Assembly (NCBI RefSeq): GCF_026213295.1 | Contig: NC_079427.1 | Span: 30,474,602 to 30,538,601 of the forward strand | DNA: 64,000 nt | Source of the DNA: Gadus chalcogrammus | Lineage: Eukaryota; Chordata; Actinopteri; Gadiformes; Gadidae | Reading direction: 5' to 3' | Part shown: one piece after another, positions 32,033-42,449 of the stretch | Layout: every line of letters begins with the position of its first letter | Position numbering within the stretch: the stretch's first letter is position 1 | Notes under the pieces: generated by a model | The model's database searches: none | The model's input: the letters and a program-made list of their open reading frames with translations, nothing else | What the model was told of the DNA's origin: nothing | Position numbers and translations under genes: made by a program

Positions 32033-33505
32033 TTCAGAAAGGGTGTGCGCAGATAGTACAGTGCACCCTAGTTATGTTTATGCCAAAACCTATATATATA
32101 ATTAGGCTGTGGAAATTGCAATAAGTTAAGAACACAACTTCGCACGTTGAGCACACAGCCGTGTGACTCGTTTATTTTGTAAAAAAGAAAACCGGAAAAC
32201 AAAGCGTGCTGAAGGTAAACAAATCCAGCATGGTCTGTGACGTCATGAGACGCACGTAATCCTTAGGGACCGCGATCCCTGAACCACCAAGAACGTAAAT
32301 GACATGCAGTAAACAACAACACAATTGAAAGAACAACACATAACGAAATACTGTAGGTGAATTATGTTACGGTCACTACAAGGCTATAATTATATTATTT
32401 AGCGTGTAATGAGACAATCTATAGCCAAATTGTCGAAGATGCCCGAGAATCTTCGGGGATATCAGCATGGGAAATCGGCGAATCAGACCCATGAAGGGGG
32501 GGGGGGGGGGTGGGACACGTTAGTTGAAGGGGGGTGGGGGGGGGGGGACACGTTTGTTGAGGGGGGGGGAGACACGTTTGTAGGGGGGGGGCACGCTCGA
32601 CAACGAGAGTTGGTTTTTATTGAACGCTCGACAACGAGAGTTGGTTTTTATTGAACGAGACTTCAACACGGAACAGCTGCACGAAACGATGGTCACGTCA
32701 CTCTCGGTGACGGTGTCGACAATAATGAACACACGAACAATGTTAATAGAACAACACACAACCACATAACATCCCGAACCCATTAGCCCCACTTAATCCT
32801 AACAACAAAACAAGTTAACAAAAGCCCCATTTGTCAACTGAGAACCCCAATTCCCAGAATCCCCCGCGGCTCCGGAACACGGCGTAGCTTATATTAATCT
32901 TTATTATCTGAATGGGAAATGCAATATTTTAGGACAGATACACCATTAAACGCGTTTCTAATGACATTTCTAGCGAGAAATGTACATTTTCCTGACATAA
33001 TCTTCAGTCAGTGAATGTGTATGATCTTTATTAATCTTTATTATCTGAATGGGAAATGCAATATTTTAGTACCGATTCACCGTTAAACGTGTTTCTAATA
33101 ACATTTCTAGCGAGAAATATACTTTTTACTTGCATAATCTTCAGTCAGTGATTGTGTCTGATCTTTAGTTTTATAGTTATTAGGATTTGATCGGCTCGCT
33201 CGCATGTTTCAACGACGTCAGGTTGCTTTCGCTAAACTAGCAGCTCACGTGCTTCCTGCGTTTGTGTTATTAAACTGTTACTTTATGTAACTTTAAATGA
33301 TATCATCTTGATAGAAACACGTATATCTGAGAGCCAACCCAGTCGCCAAAAGCATACGTTGACAGTGTACTTTTCGTGAACACTGGATTACGTCGCATTT
33401 CAACATAAAATAGCGTGTTATACACACACACACACGCACGCACACGCACAGACACACACACACAAGCACACACACGCACGCACAGACACACAGACACAGA
33501 CACAG

Positions 33506-33540
<35 letters not shown>

Positions 33541-35256
33541 CGCACACGGTGCATTTCGCTGCTAAAACAACAACAAAAAAATATTCCCTCAAATATTATT
33601 ACTTTCAAAACGTTGGCCAAAATGGCCAATGATATCATTTTTTATTTGGGATGCTTCTAGGACATTTTGGGTGGATTTTGAACGGTATGTGGGGGGCACG
33701 TTTTTTTGCAGGACCTGGCAACCCTGCGCTGTTGCCCGAGATCTGGATCCACCCCGGCGTGGTGCCGTCTCCTTTTGACCTTTTGACCCCAGACTTCTGG
33801 GGGAATAGCTGAATCAATTCATTAGTCAATCAGAAGCATGTAAATATCGTCCCGGTGGCGTAAGAGGACGAACAAGGTGTCCTTCAACATCTACGCTTCC
33901 AGGAGATTGCAACGGTGCCACACATGAGCATATTCGAACATGTTTAATGGTAGTAATTAGCTGTCGAAATTGGAGGCCTTAATCAATACTGAGCAGCTAT
34001 TGATTTGCTTCCCGATAAAGATTTGTCACAAATGACATGTTATTTAGCATCTACACGTTGAGCTGAGTCCAATGACACCAAGAACGACACTCTAGCTAAT
34101 GGTAACATGTATTTTAGATGGTACACCTAGGTCTAGGACATGATCTCGGTGTAGCAAGAGGCCGAGCTTGATCTCATTGGACTCAGCTTAACGTGTAGAT
34201 GCTAATTAACATGTAAGTTGTCAAAAATCTCCATCGGGAAGCAAATCTATAGCTGGTCATTATTGATAAAGGCCTCCAAAATCGACAGCTAATTACTACC
34301 CCGAAACATATTCAAATATGATCATGTGTGGCACTGTTGCAATCGTCTCGAAACGTAGATGTCAAAGGACACCTTGTTTGCTCTGTTGCACTACCGGGAA
34401 GATATTTTCATACTTCTAATGGATTGATTCATATTTTAAGGTTCTCGGAGTGAGACTTTAAGTGGCTGCAGCAGAAGTGTTGAGACGAAAGATGATATCA
34501 AGAGATTTATAGAATATTCCCATTCACATTATGATTCTTCGTCGTAACATCCGACCAAACATCCTTTACATTAACAGAGCGAAGATTATGAAGGTCCAGG
34601 CTCAGCAAGTGCTCCATCTCGTTGCACCTGCACCCAGCGGCTCGCTTGCAAGATTTTGGCCTGAAGTTCTTCCCAGACCTACACCCTAGCCATCCAACAT
34701 GCATATCTGAGAATCAGGCCTCTCTTTAATAATGACAAAAAGTTATGAGAGAAACACACATTAACTTTTTGTTATCTCATAAGCGGCGTGGTGCCGGCTC
34801 CTTTTGACCTTTTGACCCCCGACTTCAAAAACGTGGCCACAGGCCAGCTGTGTCTACACACCTTTAGCCACAAATGTACACCTCCATCCCACAAAAAATG
34901 GGGACTGTACATTTACTGTACTGTTGGAGGTCACGCCCCTTTGCCGACCTTTTCGAGATAGCTAGGGATGCTAAAATGTTTACACACATTTCCCGGGGCC
35001 CCGTGTACGACATATCCGAGATTTGGAGTTCTAGCCCTTAGAGAAAAAAAGTTTTCCCAAATGGAGTGTCATTTGGACAAAGCCCCTCAGAAGTGTAGCC
35101 TGCAAGGCCTAATGGTTCAGAATGTGGTGGAAAAACAGTTTTTGAGATAGGAAGGTCCTACCGCCCTGAAATTTTAATACCTTATTCTAGGGCCTAACTG
35201 GGACCTCCGCACCGAAACTTGGCCCGGTCGGACCCCGAGGGCAGGAAGGGGGGGCC
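31802..35256 (+). repeat. FB-1 left arm
   Basis: Includes (GA)n at about 31970-32031, poly-G runs at 32496-32592, two 31-bp GCTCGACAACGAGAGTTGG units at 32593-32656, two ~136-bp tandem units at about 32893-33160, (CA)n at 33420-33548, and an inner palindrome at 33811-34430. The innermost part ends GCAGGAAGGGGGGGCC. No protein gene is supported; the open frames mirror those of the right arm. Confidence 0.9.
33811..34430. repeat. Inner palindrome nested in FB-1 left arm
   Basis: Arms of about 280 bp run from GAATCAATTCATTAG to its diverged complement (GGATTGATTC), with shared blocks such as CAAGGTGTCCTT...CATCTACG and ATTAGCTGTCGA. The two halves differ at roughly 15-20% of positions, so this palindrome is older than the outer one. 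It is mirrored at 36141-36760. Confidence 0.85.
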
Positions 35257-36140
35257 TGCCCTCGGGGTCTGACCGGGCCAAGTCTCGGGCAGGAAGGGCC
35301 CCCCCTTCCTGCCCTCGGGGTCCGACCGGGCCAAGTTTCGGTGCGGAGGTCCCAGTTAGGCCCTAGAATAAGGTATTAAAATTTCAGGGCGGTAGGACCT
35401 TCCTATCTCAAAAACTGTTTTTCCACCACATTCTGAACCATTAGGCCTTGCAGGCTACACTTCTGAGGGGCTTTGTCCAAATGACACTCCATTTGGGAAA
35501 ACTTTTTTTCTCTAAGGGCTAGAACTCCAAATCTCGGATATGTCGTACACGGGGCCCCTGGAAATGTGTGTAAACATTTTAGCATCCCTAGCTATCTCGA
35601 AAAGGTCAAAGGGGCGTGACCTCCAACAGTACAGTAAATGTACATAAGACAGAGGTTAGTTTCTAGTCCCCATTTTTTGTGGGATGGAGGTGTACATTTG
35701 TGGCTAAAGGTGTGTAGACACAGCTGGCCTGTGGCCACGTTTTTGAAGTCGGGGGTCAAAAGGTCAAAAGGAGCCGGCACCACGCCGCTTATGAGATAAC
35801 AAAAAGTTAATGTGTGTTTCTCTCATAACTTTTTGTCATTATTAAAGAGAGGCCTGATTCTCAGATATGCATGTTGGATGGCTAGGGTGTAGGTCTGGGA
35901 AGAACTTCAGGCCAAAATCTTGCAAGCGAGCCGCTGGGTGCAGGTGCAACGAGATGGAGCACTTGCTGAGCCTGGACCTTCATAATCTTCGCTCTGTTAA
36001 TGTAAAGGATGTTTGGTCGGATGTTACGACGAAGAATCATAATGTGAATGGGAATATTCTATAAATCTCTTGATATCATCTTTCGTCTCAACACTTCTGC
36101 TGCAGCCACTTAAAGTCTCACTCCGAGAACCTTAAAATAT

Positions 36141-36760
36141 GAATCAATCCATTAGAAGTATGAAAATATCTTCCCGGTAGTGCAACAGAGCAAACAAGGT
36201 GTCCTTTGACATCTACGTTTCGAGACGATTGCAACAGTGCCACACATGATCATATTTGAATATGTTTCGGGGTAGTAATTAGCTGTCGATTTTGGAGGCC
36301 TTTATCAATAATGACCAGCTATAGATTTGCTTCCCGATGGAGATTTTTGACAACTTACATGTTAATTAGCATCTACACGTTAAGCTGAGTCCAATGAGAT
36401 CAAGCTCGGCCTCTTGCTACACCGAGATCATGTCCTAGACCTAGGTGTACCATCTAAAATACATGTTACCATTAGCTAGAGTGTCGTTCTTGGTGTCATT
36501 GGACTCAGCTCAACGTGTAGATGCTAAATAACATGTCATTTGTGACAAATCTTTATCGGGAAGCAAATCAATAGCTGCTCAGTATTGATTAAGGCCTCCA
36601 ATTTCGACAGCTAATTACTACCATTAAACATGTTCGAATATGCTCATGTGTGGCACCGTTGCAATCTCCTGGAAGCGTAGATGTTGAAGGACACCTTGTT
36701 CGTCCTCTTACGCCACCGGGACGATATTTACATGCTTCTGATTGACTAATGAATTGATTC
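36141..36760. repeat. Inner palindrome nested in FB-1 right arm
   Basis: Mirror copy of 33811-34430. The end coordinates are exactly symmetric (both pairs sum to 70571). Confidence 0.85.
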
Positions 36761-36966
36761 AGCTATTCCCCCAGAAGTCTGGGGTCAAAAGGTCAAAAGG
36801 AGACGGCACCAAGCCGGGGTGGATCCAGATCTCGGGCAACAGCGCAGGGTTGCCAGGTCCTGCAAAAAAACGTGCCCCCCACATACCGTTCAAAATCCAC
36901 CCAAAATGTCCTAGAAGCATCCCAAATAAAAAATGATATTATTGGCCATTTTGGCCAACGTTTTGA

Positions 36967-37005
<39 letters not shown>

Positions 37006-37681
37006 TGTGTCTGTGTGTCTGTGCGTGCGTGTGTGTGCTTGTGTGTGCTTGTGTGTGTGTGTCTGTGCGTGTGCGTGCGTGTGTGTGTGTGTATAACACG
37101 CTATTTTATGTTGAAATGCGACGTAATCCAGTGTTCACGAAAAGTACACTGTCAACGTATGCTTTTGGCGACTGGGTTGGCTCTCAGATATACGTGTTTC
37201 TAACAAGATGATATCATTAAAAGTTACATAAAGTAACAGTTTAATAACACAAACGCAGGAAGCACGTGAGCTGCTAGTTTAGCGAAAGCAACCTGACGTC
37301 GTTGAAACATGCGAGCGAGCCGATCAAATCCTAATAACTATAAAACTAAAGATCAGACACATTCACTGACTGAAGATTATGTAAGGAAAATGTACATTTC
37401 TCGCTAGAAAAGTCATTAGAAACGCGTTTAATGGTGTATCTGTCCTAAAATATTGCATTTCCCATTCAGATAATAAGGCAAGGCAAGGCAAGGCAACTTT
37501 ATTTATATAGCACTTTTCATACACAAGGCAGACTCAAAGTGCTTCACATATAAACATTGTTATACATTAAAAAAGAAAAGAAAACATATGCAAAGAAATG
37601 AGTAAAAAGGCTTTTTAGTAAGTAAAATTGAAAGTGAGTTAAAAAGGCATTTTAGTAAAATAAAGCTAAAGTATTTAAGAT

Positions 37682-39700
37682 TTAGCAGAAAGCTAAAGCA
37701 AACATAAAAGTCTTCAATCTTGTTTTGAAGGTGCTCAGAGTTGGGGCAAGTCTTAAATCCTCAGGGAGTTTATTCCAGCTATTTGTTGCATAGTAACTAA
37801 ATCCTGCTTTCCCATGTTTCGTGTTTACTCGGGGGATAATTAACAGATTGGTCTCAGAAGATCTTAGTGTTCTAGAAGGCTTATGTAGTGGAAGCATATC
37901 AGTTAAATATTTTGGGCCTAAACCATGTAGGGATTTATAGGTTAGCAACATGATTTTAAAATCAATTCTCTGACCTACAGGAAGCCAATGTAACGATTTA
38001 AGAATTGGTGTAATATGTTCAAATTTTTTGGTCTTTGTTAATACTCTAGCAGCAGCATTCTGAACAAGCTGAAGCTTCCTTAGAGTTTGTTTTGGGAGAC
38101 CTGTAAGGAGACCATTGCAGTAATCAAGCTTACTAGTGATAAAGGCATGTACAAGTTTTTGTAAGTCTTCTGTGGACATGAGCCCTCTAAGTCTTGCTAC
38201 ATTTTTAAGGTGATAATATGCAGATTTTGTAACTGATTTGATGTGACTTTCGAAATGTAAATCAGAATCCATGATAACCCCTAGGTTTCTGGCTTTGATT
38301 GAGGTTTTCAGGGACAGAGAGTGAAGGTGTTGGGTTACTTTAAGCCTTTCCGTTTTAGCACCAAATACAATTATCTCTGTTTTATCCTCATTTAGCTGAA
38401 GGAAATTTCGGCACATCCAGTCTTTCACTTGCTCAATGCACTGGCACAGCAGATCTATGGGCCGATAGTCATTTGGTGATAGCGATACATAGATTTGCGT
38501 GTCATCAGCATAGCAATGATGGTCAATATTGTTATTATGCATGATTTGCCCTAGTGGGAGCATGTAGATGTTGAATAAAGAGGGCCCTAAGATCGAACCT
38601 TGTGGGACTCCACACATCACGTTGGTTGATTCTGATACAAAGTCGCCGATGGAAACAAAGTAGTTCCTATTTTGTAGGTAGGATCTGAACCAATTTAAAA
38701 CTGTGCCTGAAAGCCCCACCCAGTTTTCTAACCTGTCCAAGAGTATTGTATGGTCTACAGTGTCGAATGCAGCACTGAGGTCTAGTAGCATTAGTATTGA
38801 GGTTTTGCCAGAGTCTGTGTTAAGACGGATGTCGTTTACAACTTTAATGAGGGCGGTCTCAGTGCTGTGCAGGGGTCGAAATCCTGATTGGAAGGTGTCA
38901 TAACAACCAGTTGATGCCAGGAAGTGATTAAGTTGCTGGAGGACAACTTTCTCAATGATTTTACTTATGAAGGGCAGATTTGATATTGGTCTGTAGTTGT
39001 TAATAATAGAGGTATCTAGGCTCCGCTTTTTTAAAAGGGGTTTAATAACTGCAGTTTTCAGGGCTTTTGGGAAGTTGCCTGACTGGAGAGAGTTGTTAAC
39101 TATCTGCAATATGTCTATTGCTAGGCAGTCAAAAACATTCTTAAAGAGGTTGGTAGGTAAAGAATCAAGGCAACAGGTGGATGGCTTTAGTTGTGTAACA
39201 GTTTCCACAAGAGTTTTAGAGTCAATAACATTAAAGCATGCCATCCCTGCCACGTTACTTTTGCCTGAACAGGGTGGTAGTCCAACATTTTTGTTTGAAG
39301 TGGAGATATTGATGGCGCGTCTGATGCCTTCAATTTTATCAGTATAAAAAGCTGCAAACTCATTGCATTTCTGCGTGGAATGGAGATCAGGTGGAATTTG
39401 TGTTGGGGGGTTGGTCAGTCTGTCAACAGTTGCAAATAGGGTTTTTGCATTATTATTATTGGATTTAATGATATTGGAGAAAAATGTTTCTCTAGCACTT
39501 TTTAAGTCAGAATTGTAGGCACGGAGGCTCTCTTTGTAGATATCATGGTGAATTTGAAGTTTTGTTTTACGCCAGATGCGTTCAACCTTCCTGCATTCTT
39601 TTTTCTGTGCTGTTACAGAGGCAGCTTTTCTCCAGGGTGCCTTTTGCTTTCCAGAAATCGTTTTAACCTTATAAGGTGCAATGACATCCATGATTTTCAA
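37682..39700 (-). CDS. L2-1 reverse transcriptase part of ORF2
   Basis: About 670 codons open from the endonuclease junction to the stop at 37682; the first ATG is at 39691. Fingers/palm motifs are NYRPISNLPF, FQSGFRP.HSTETAL, LLDLSAAFDTVDH (first catalytic Asp), GVPQGSILGPSLF and CYADDTQIY (catalytic Asp pair), followed by the L2-type C-terminal region. No internal stop or frameshift is seen. It overlaps the preceding frame by four bases, which I read as a disruption rather than designed coupling. Confidence 0.88.
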   Translation of the reverse strand: MKIMDVIAPYKVKTISGKQKAPWRKAASVTAQKKECRKVERIWRKTKLQIHHDIYKESLRAYNSDLKSARETFFSNIIKSNNNNAKTLFATVDRLTNPPTQIPPDLHSTQKCNEFAAFYTDKIEGIRRAINISTSNKNVGLPPCSGKSNVAGMACFNVIDSKTLVETVTQLKPSTCCLDSLPTNLFKNVFDCLAIDILQIVNNSLQSGNFPKALKTAVIKPLLKKRSLDTSIINNYRPISNLPFISKIIEKVVLQQLNHFLASTGCYDTFQSGFRPLHSTETALIKVVNDIRLNTDSGKTSILMLLDLSAAFDTVDHTILLDRLENWVGLSGTVLNWFRSYLQNRNYFVSIGDFVSESTNVMCGVPQGSILGPSLFNIYMLPLGQIMHNNNIDHHCYADDTQIYVSLSPNDYRPIDLLCQCIEQVKDWMCRNFLQLNEDKTEIIVFGAKTERLKVTQHLHSLSLKTSIKARNLGVIMDSDLHFESHIKSVTKSAYYHLKNVARLRGLMSTEDLQKLVHAFITSKLDYCNGLLTGLPKQTLRKLQLVQNAAARVLTKTKKFEHITPILKSLHWLPVGQRIDFKIMLLTYKSLHGLGPKYLTDMLPLHKPSRTLRSSETNLLIIPRVNTKHGKAGFSYYATNSWNKLPEDLRLAPTLSTFKTRLKTFMFALAFC

Positions 39701-40638
39701 ATTTTCAAATTAAAGTTTTCTACAAGATCATCAGCAGAACATGGGTTGAGAGGCGGTAGTAAGGAGATGGCCTTTCTAAAAAGTACATACGATTCTTCAT
39801 TGATATGCCGTTTTTTGACAGTATTTGATTTTGTCTGTATGTCGGGAATAAACGATATATTAAAGAAAACACAAAAGTGGTCAGACAAGGAAGGATCAGT
39901 CACAGAGAGATCAGAAACATTGAGGCCCTTTGTGATAACCAGGTCTAGAGTGTGGCCCTTACAATGAGTAGTCTCTTTCACATGTTGGGACAGTTCAAAT
40001 GTGTCCAAAATGGTAAAAAGTTTTTTTGCACACTTGTCATTCAAATCATCAGTATGAAAATTGAAGTCACCAGTTATAACTAGACAGTCAAAGTCTGTGG
40101 AGATGCTAGACAATAATTCTGTGAATTCATCGAAAAAATTTGCAGAGTATGTGGGTGGCCTGTAAATAATTAATAGGAGAACTCTGGGGGAGCATTTCAA
40201 TACAGCACAAAGGTATTCGAATGATGGAAAATCACCAAATAACATCTGTTTCCCCTGAAAATCATTTTTAAATATAACAGCAACCCCTCCACCTCTTTTT
40301 CCAGATCTACATGCATCAAAAAAGTTATAGTTGGGAGGAGCTGTCTCTATCAGAACGGTTGCACTGTTATTTTGTTCCAGCCATGTTTCAGTTAAAAACA
40401 TAAAATCCAGTTTAGAGGTGGTAATAAAATCATTAACTAAAAATGATTTGTTATTAAGAGACCTAACATTAAGTAGACCCATCTTGATGGTGTTGTTGAT
40501 AGGCTTTAAGGTTGTTTTTGGTTTGGAGGAAATATGTAAGAGATTTGTGAGGTTAGCAGTGTGTCTACGTTTCCCTTTGTTTACTCTCTTAGTGGTTATA
40601 GCAGGAATGCAAAAGTTGCCATGTTTTGACATAGGCAA
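39697..40638 (-). CDS. L2-1 endonuclease part of ORF2
   Basis: 313 codons, apurinic/apyrimidinic-type endonuclease that nicks target DNA for target-primed reverse transcription. Catalytic motifs are present: LLNVRSLNNK (Asn), TETWL (Glu), GDFNFH (Asp, Asn) and SLSDHF (Asp, His). It ends at a TGA at 39697-39699, caused by an 8-bp tandem duplication (TTTTCAAA twice at 39694-39709 on the plus strand). With one unit the frame would run straight into the reverse transcriptase. This is the best-preserved endonuclease in the window. Confidence 0.85.
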   Translation of the reverse strand: MPMSKHGNFCIPAITTKRVNKGKRRHTANLTNLLHISSKPKTTLKPINNTIKMGLLNVRSLNNKSFLVNDFITTSKLDFMFLTETWLEQNNSATVLIETAPPNYNFFDACRSGKRGGGVAVIFKNDFQGKQMLFGDFPSFEYLCAVLKCSPRVLLLIIYRPPTYSANFFDEFTELLSSISTDFDCLVITGDFNFHTDDLNDKCAKKLFTILDTFELSQHVKETTHCKGHTLDLVITKGLNVSDLSVTDPSLSDHFCVFFNISFIPDIQTKSNTVKKRHINEESYVLFRKAISLLPPLNPCSADDLVENFNLKI

Positions 40639-42291
40639 CCTTGGGTTCAGCAGATTATGCGAAACGTCCTTTATACTTTGTCTACGGCTGAACCCTTTTT
40701 TGTCTCAGTAATACTCAGGACTACTATCAGTATAGGGGCGGGGGGCTGGGGCGCCCTCCGCTTTGGTGTTATCAGCCTGTGGGAATGACCTGGCGATGCT
40801 ATCATTGACACAGATGCAAGTTTGATGCCTACATATTCCTGTTTCTTAAATTCAGCTGGAAAATCGCAAAGGGAGGAGACAGTGGAGCTGGAGTTGTTGT
40901 GGCTATGGGAGAGATGAGGAGGGGGGTGGCCGTTCCTCGCCAAGCCAGCATCAGCGATGGGGGAGGGCACGGTGTCCATGGTGTCGGGCAGGCTGTTGTC
41001 TCTCTTCAAGGTCTTTGGTCTGTAATGCAGAGGAGGGGGGTAAAGATTAATAAAGATCATACACATTCACTGACTGAAGATTATGTAAGGAAAATGTACA
41101 TTTCTCTCTAGAAATGTCATTAGAAACGCGTTTAATGGTGTATCTGTCCTAAAATATTGCATTTCCCATTCAGATAATAAAGATTAATATAAGCTACGCC
41201 GTGTTCCGGAGCCGCGGGGGATTCTGGGAATTGGGGTTCTCAGTTGACAAATGGGGCTTTTGTTAACTTGTTTTGTTGTTAGGATTAAGTGGGGTTCATG
41301 GGTTCGGGATGTTATGTGGTTGTGTGTTGTTCTATTAACATTGTTCGTGTGTTCATTATTGTCGACACCGTCACCGAGAGTGACGTGACCATCGTTTCGT
41401 GCAGCTGTTCCGTGTTGAAGTCTCGTTCAATAAAAACCAACTCTCGTTGTCGAGCGTTCAATAAAAACCAACTCTCGTTGTCGAGCGTGCCCCCCCCCTA
41501 CAAACGTGTCTCCCCCCCCCTCAACAAACGTGTCCCCCCCCCCCCCCCCCCCCCCCTTCAACTAACGTGTCCCCCCCCCCCCCCCCCCCCCCTTCATGGG
41601 TCTGATTCGCCCATTTCCCATGCTGATATCCCCGAAGATTCTCGGGCATCTTCGACAATTTGTCTATAGATTGTCTCATTACACGCTAAATAATATAATT
41701 ATAGCCTTGTAGTGACCGTATCATAATTCACCTACAGTATTTCGTTATGTGTTGTTCTTTCAATTGTGTTGTTGTTTACTGCATGTCATTTACGTTCTTG
41801 GTGGTTCAGGGATCGCGGTCCCTAAGGATTACGTGCGTCTCATGACGTCACAGACCATGCTGGATTTGTTTACCTTCAGCACGCTTTGTTTTCCGGTTTT
41901 CTTTTTTACAAAATAAACGAGTCACACGGCTGTGTGCTCAACGTGCGAAGTTGTGTTCTTAACTTATTGCAATTTCCACAGCCTAATTATATATATAGGT
42001 TTTGGCATAAACATAACTAGGGTGCACTGTACTATCTGCGCACACCCTTTCTGAAGCCTCTCTCTCGCTCTCTCTCTCTCTCTGTCCCTCCCGCTCTCTC
42101 TTTCTCTCTCTCTCGTACCGTTTTGTGGAGCACGTTAATTGTCTTAGAACACTCCCATTCAGAATGCATTGGTTTACATTTCGTTTTGTGTAACACGCAA
42201 AAAGTCGGACTATCGTGCTCGGGAACACGCTTCAATAGATTAACGTTCGTGCGCAGGAGCACGCAATTGCGTGATACCGGGTTGAATGTGC

Positions 42292-42441
42292 AGTAGGGCC
42301 GAGATCGTTTATTGGTCTGTGGCATGTGCCACCGCGACCACTGACATACCATGGCATATGCTGTTCTGGAACGGTAACTTCCGTTCTGAAACGGTTACAT
42401 GCCGTTCTGAAACGGTAACTGCCGTCGCGACCACTGACATA
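42292..42441. repeat. Dyad array, left part (TTCnnGAA monomers)
   Basis: Units CCGTTCTGGAACGGTAACTG (about 20 bp, each an inverted repeat) and a spacer CGTCGCGACCACTGACATAC plus CATGGCATATG. The array begins directly at the FB-1 target duplication and is split by the hAT element. Confidence 0.8.
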
Positions 42442-42449
42442 CCATGGCA

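Larger units (their letters stand above)
20856..32783 (+). repeat. Copy B of the duplicated KCNE4 segment
   Basis: Colinear with 1-12482. It starts just downstream of the ACSL3 3' UTR and continues without a gap into the giant palindrome, so this copy has the expected ACSL3-KCNE4 gene order. It lacks the 543-bp transposon present at 8709-9251 and shows the empty target site at 29542-29548. Its KCNE4 reading frame carries a one-base insertion. Confidence 0.95.
37477..41040 (-). mobile_element. L2-clade LINE (L2-1), near full length, in FB-1 right arm
   Basis: 3.56 kb on the minus strand ending in a (TTGCC)n microsatellite tail after AATAAA-like 3' UTR sequence; it interrupts the TAATAA/TAAAGATTAA context of the palindrome arm. 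It contains an apurinic-type endonuclease frame and a reverse transcriptase frame. The LDLSAAFDTVDH and YADD motifs, the C-terminal GLPKQTLRKLQLVQNAAARV-type segment and the short-repeat tail fit the L2/CR1 group. A proline/serine-rich open frame at 40671-40979 may be leader coding sequence. Confidence 0.9.
31802..42284. mobile_element. Giant palindromic foldback element (FB-1) with 7-bp TSD
   Basis: Starts CAACCCGGTATCACG and ends CGTGATACCGGGTTG (exact complement). It is flanked by AATGTGC on both sides (31795-31801 and 42285-42291). The left arm is 31802-35256. A 40-bp spacer covers 35257-35296. The right arm runs 35297-42284 and is interrupted by the L2 LINE at 37477-41040; without the LINE both arms are about 3.4-3.45 kb. 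By eye the arms are almost identical, with small indels in homopolymers and microsatellites plus a ~22-base insertion in the right arm near 35645-35665. The spacer is an extra degenerate copy of the adjacent arm sequence. No transposase is encoded. Contents from outside in: (GA)n, G-runs, GCTCGACAACGAGAGTTGG tandem units, 136-bp tandem units, (CA)n, an inner palindrome, then conserved-looking unique sequence. The superfamily is unknown. Confidence 0.9.
35297..42284 (-). repeat. FB-1 right arm (with LINE insert)
   Basis: Reverse complement of 31802-35256. The inner palindrome is at 36141-36760, (GT)n at 36968-37093, C-runs at 41488-41594, and (TC)n at 42056-42115. The L2 at 37477-41040 sits exactly between the two 136-bp units. 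Confidence 0.9.

Noticed and set aside
34507..34704. Small mirrored frames in the FB-1 arms (also 35867-36064, 34968-35150, 35403-35585)
   Set aside because: Short, no domain, duplicated only because of the palindrome; no evidence of coding.
31802..42284. Palindrome as a long-read artefact (missed hairpin adapter)
   Set aside because: The spacer is not adapter-like, one arm has a 3.6-kb LINE the other lacks, the arms differ by small indels, and a 7-bp target duplication flanks the structure.
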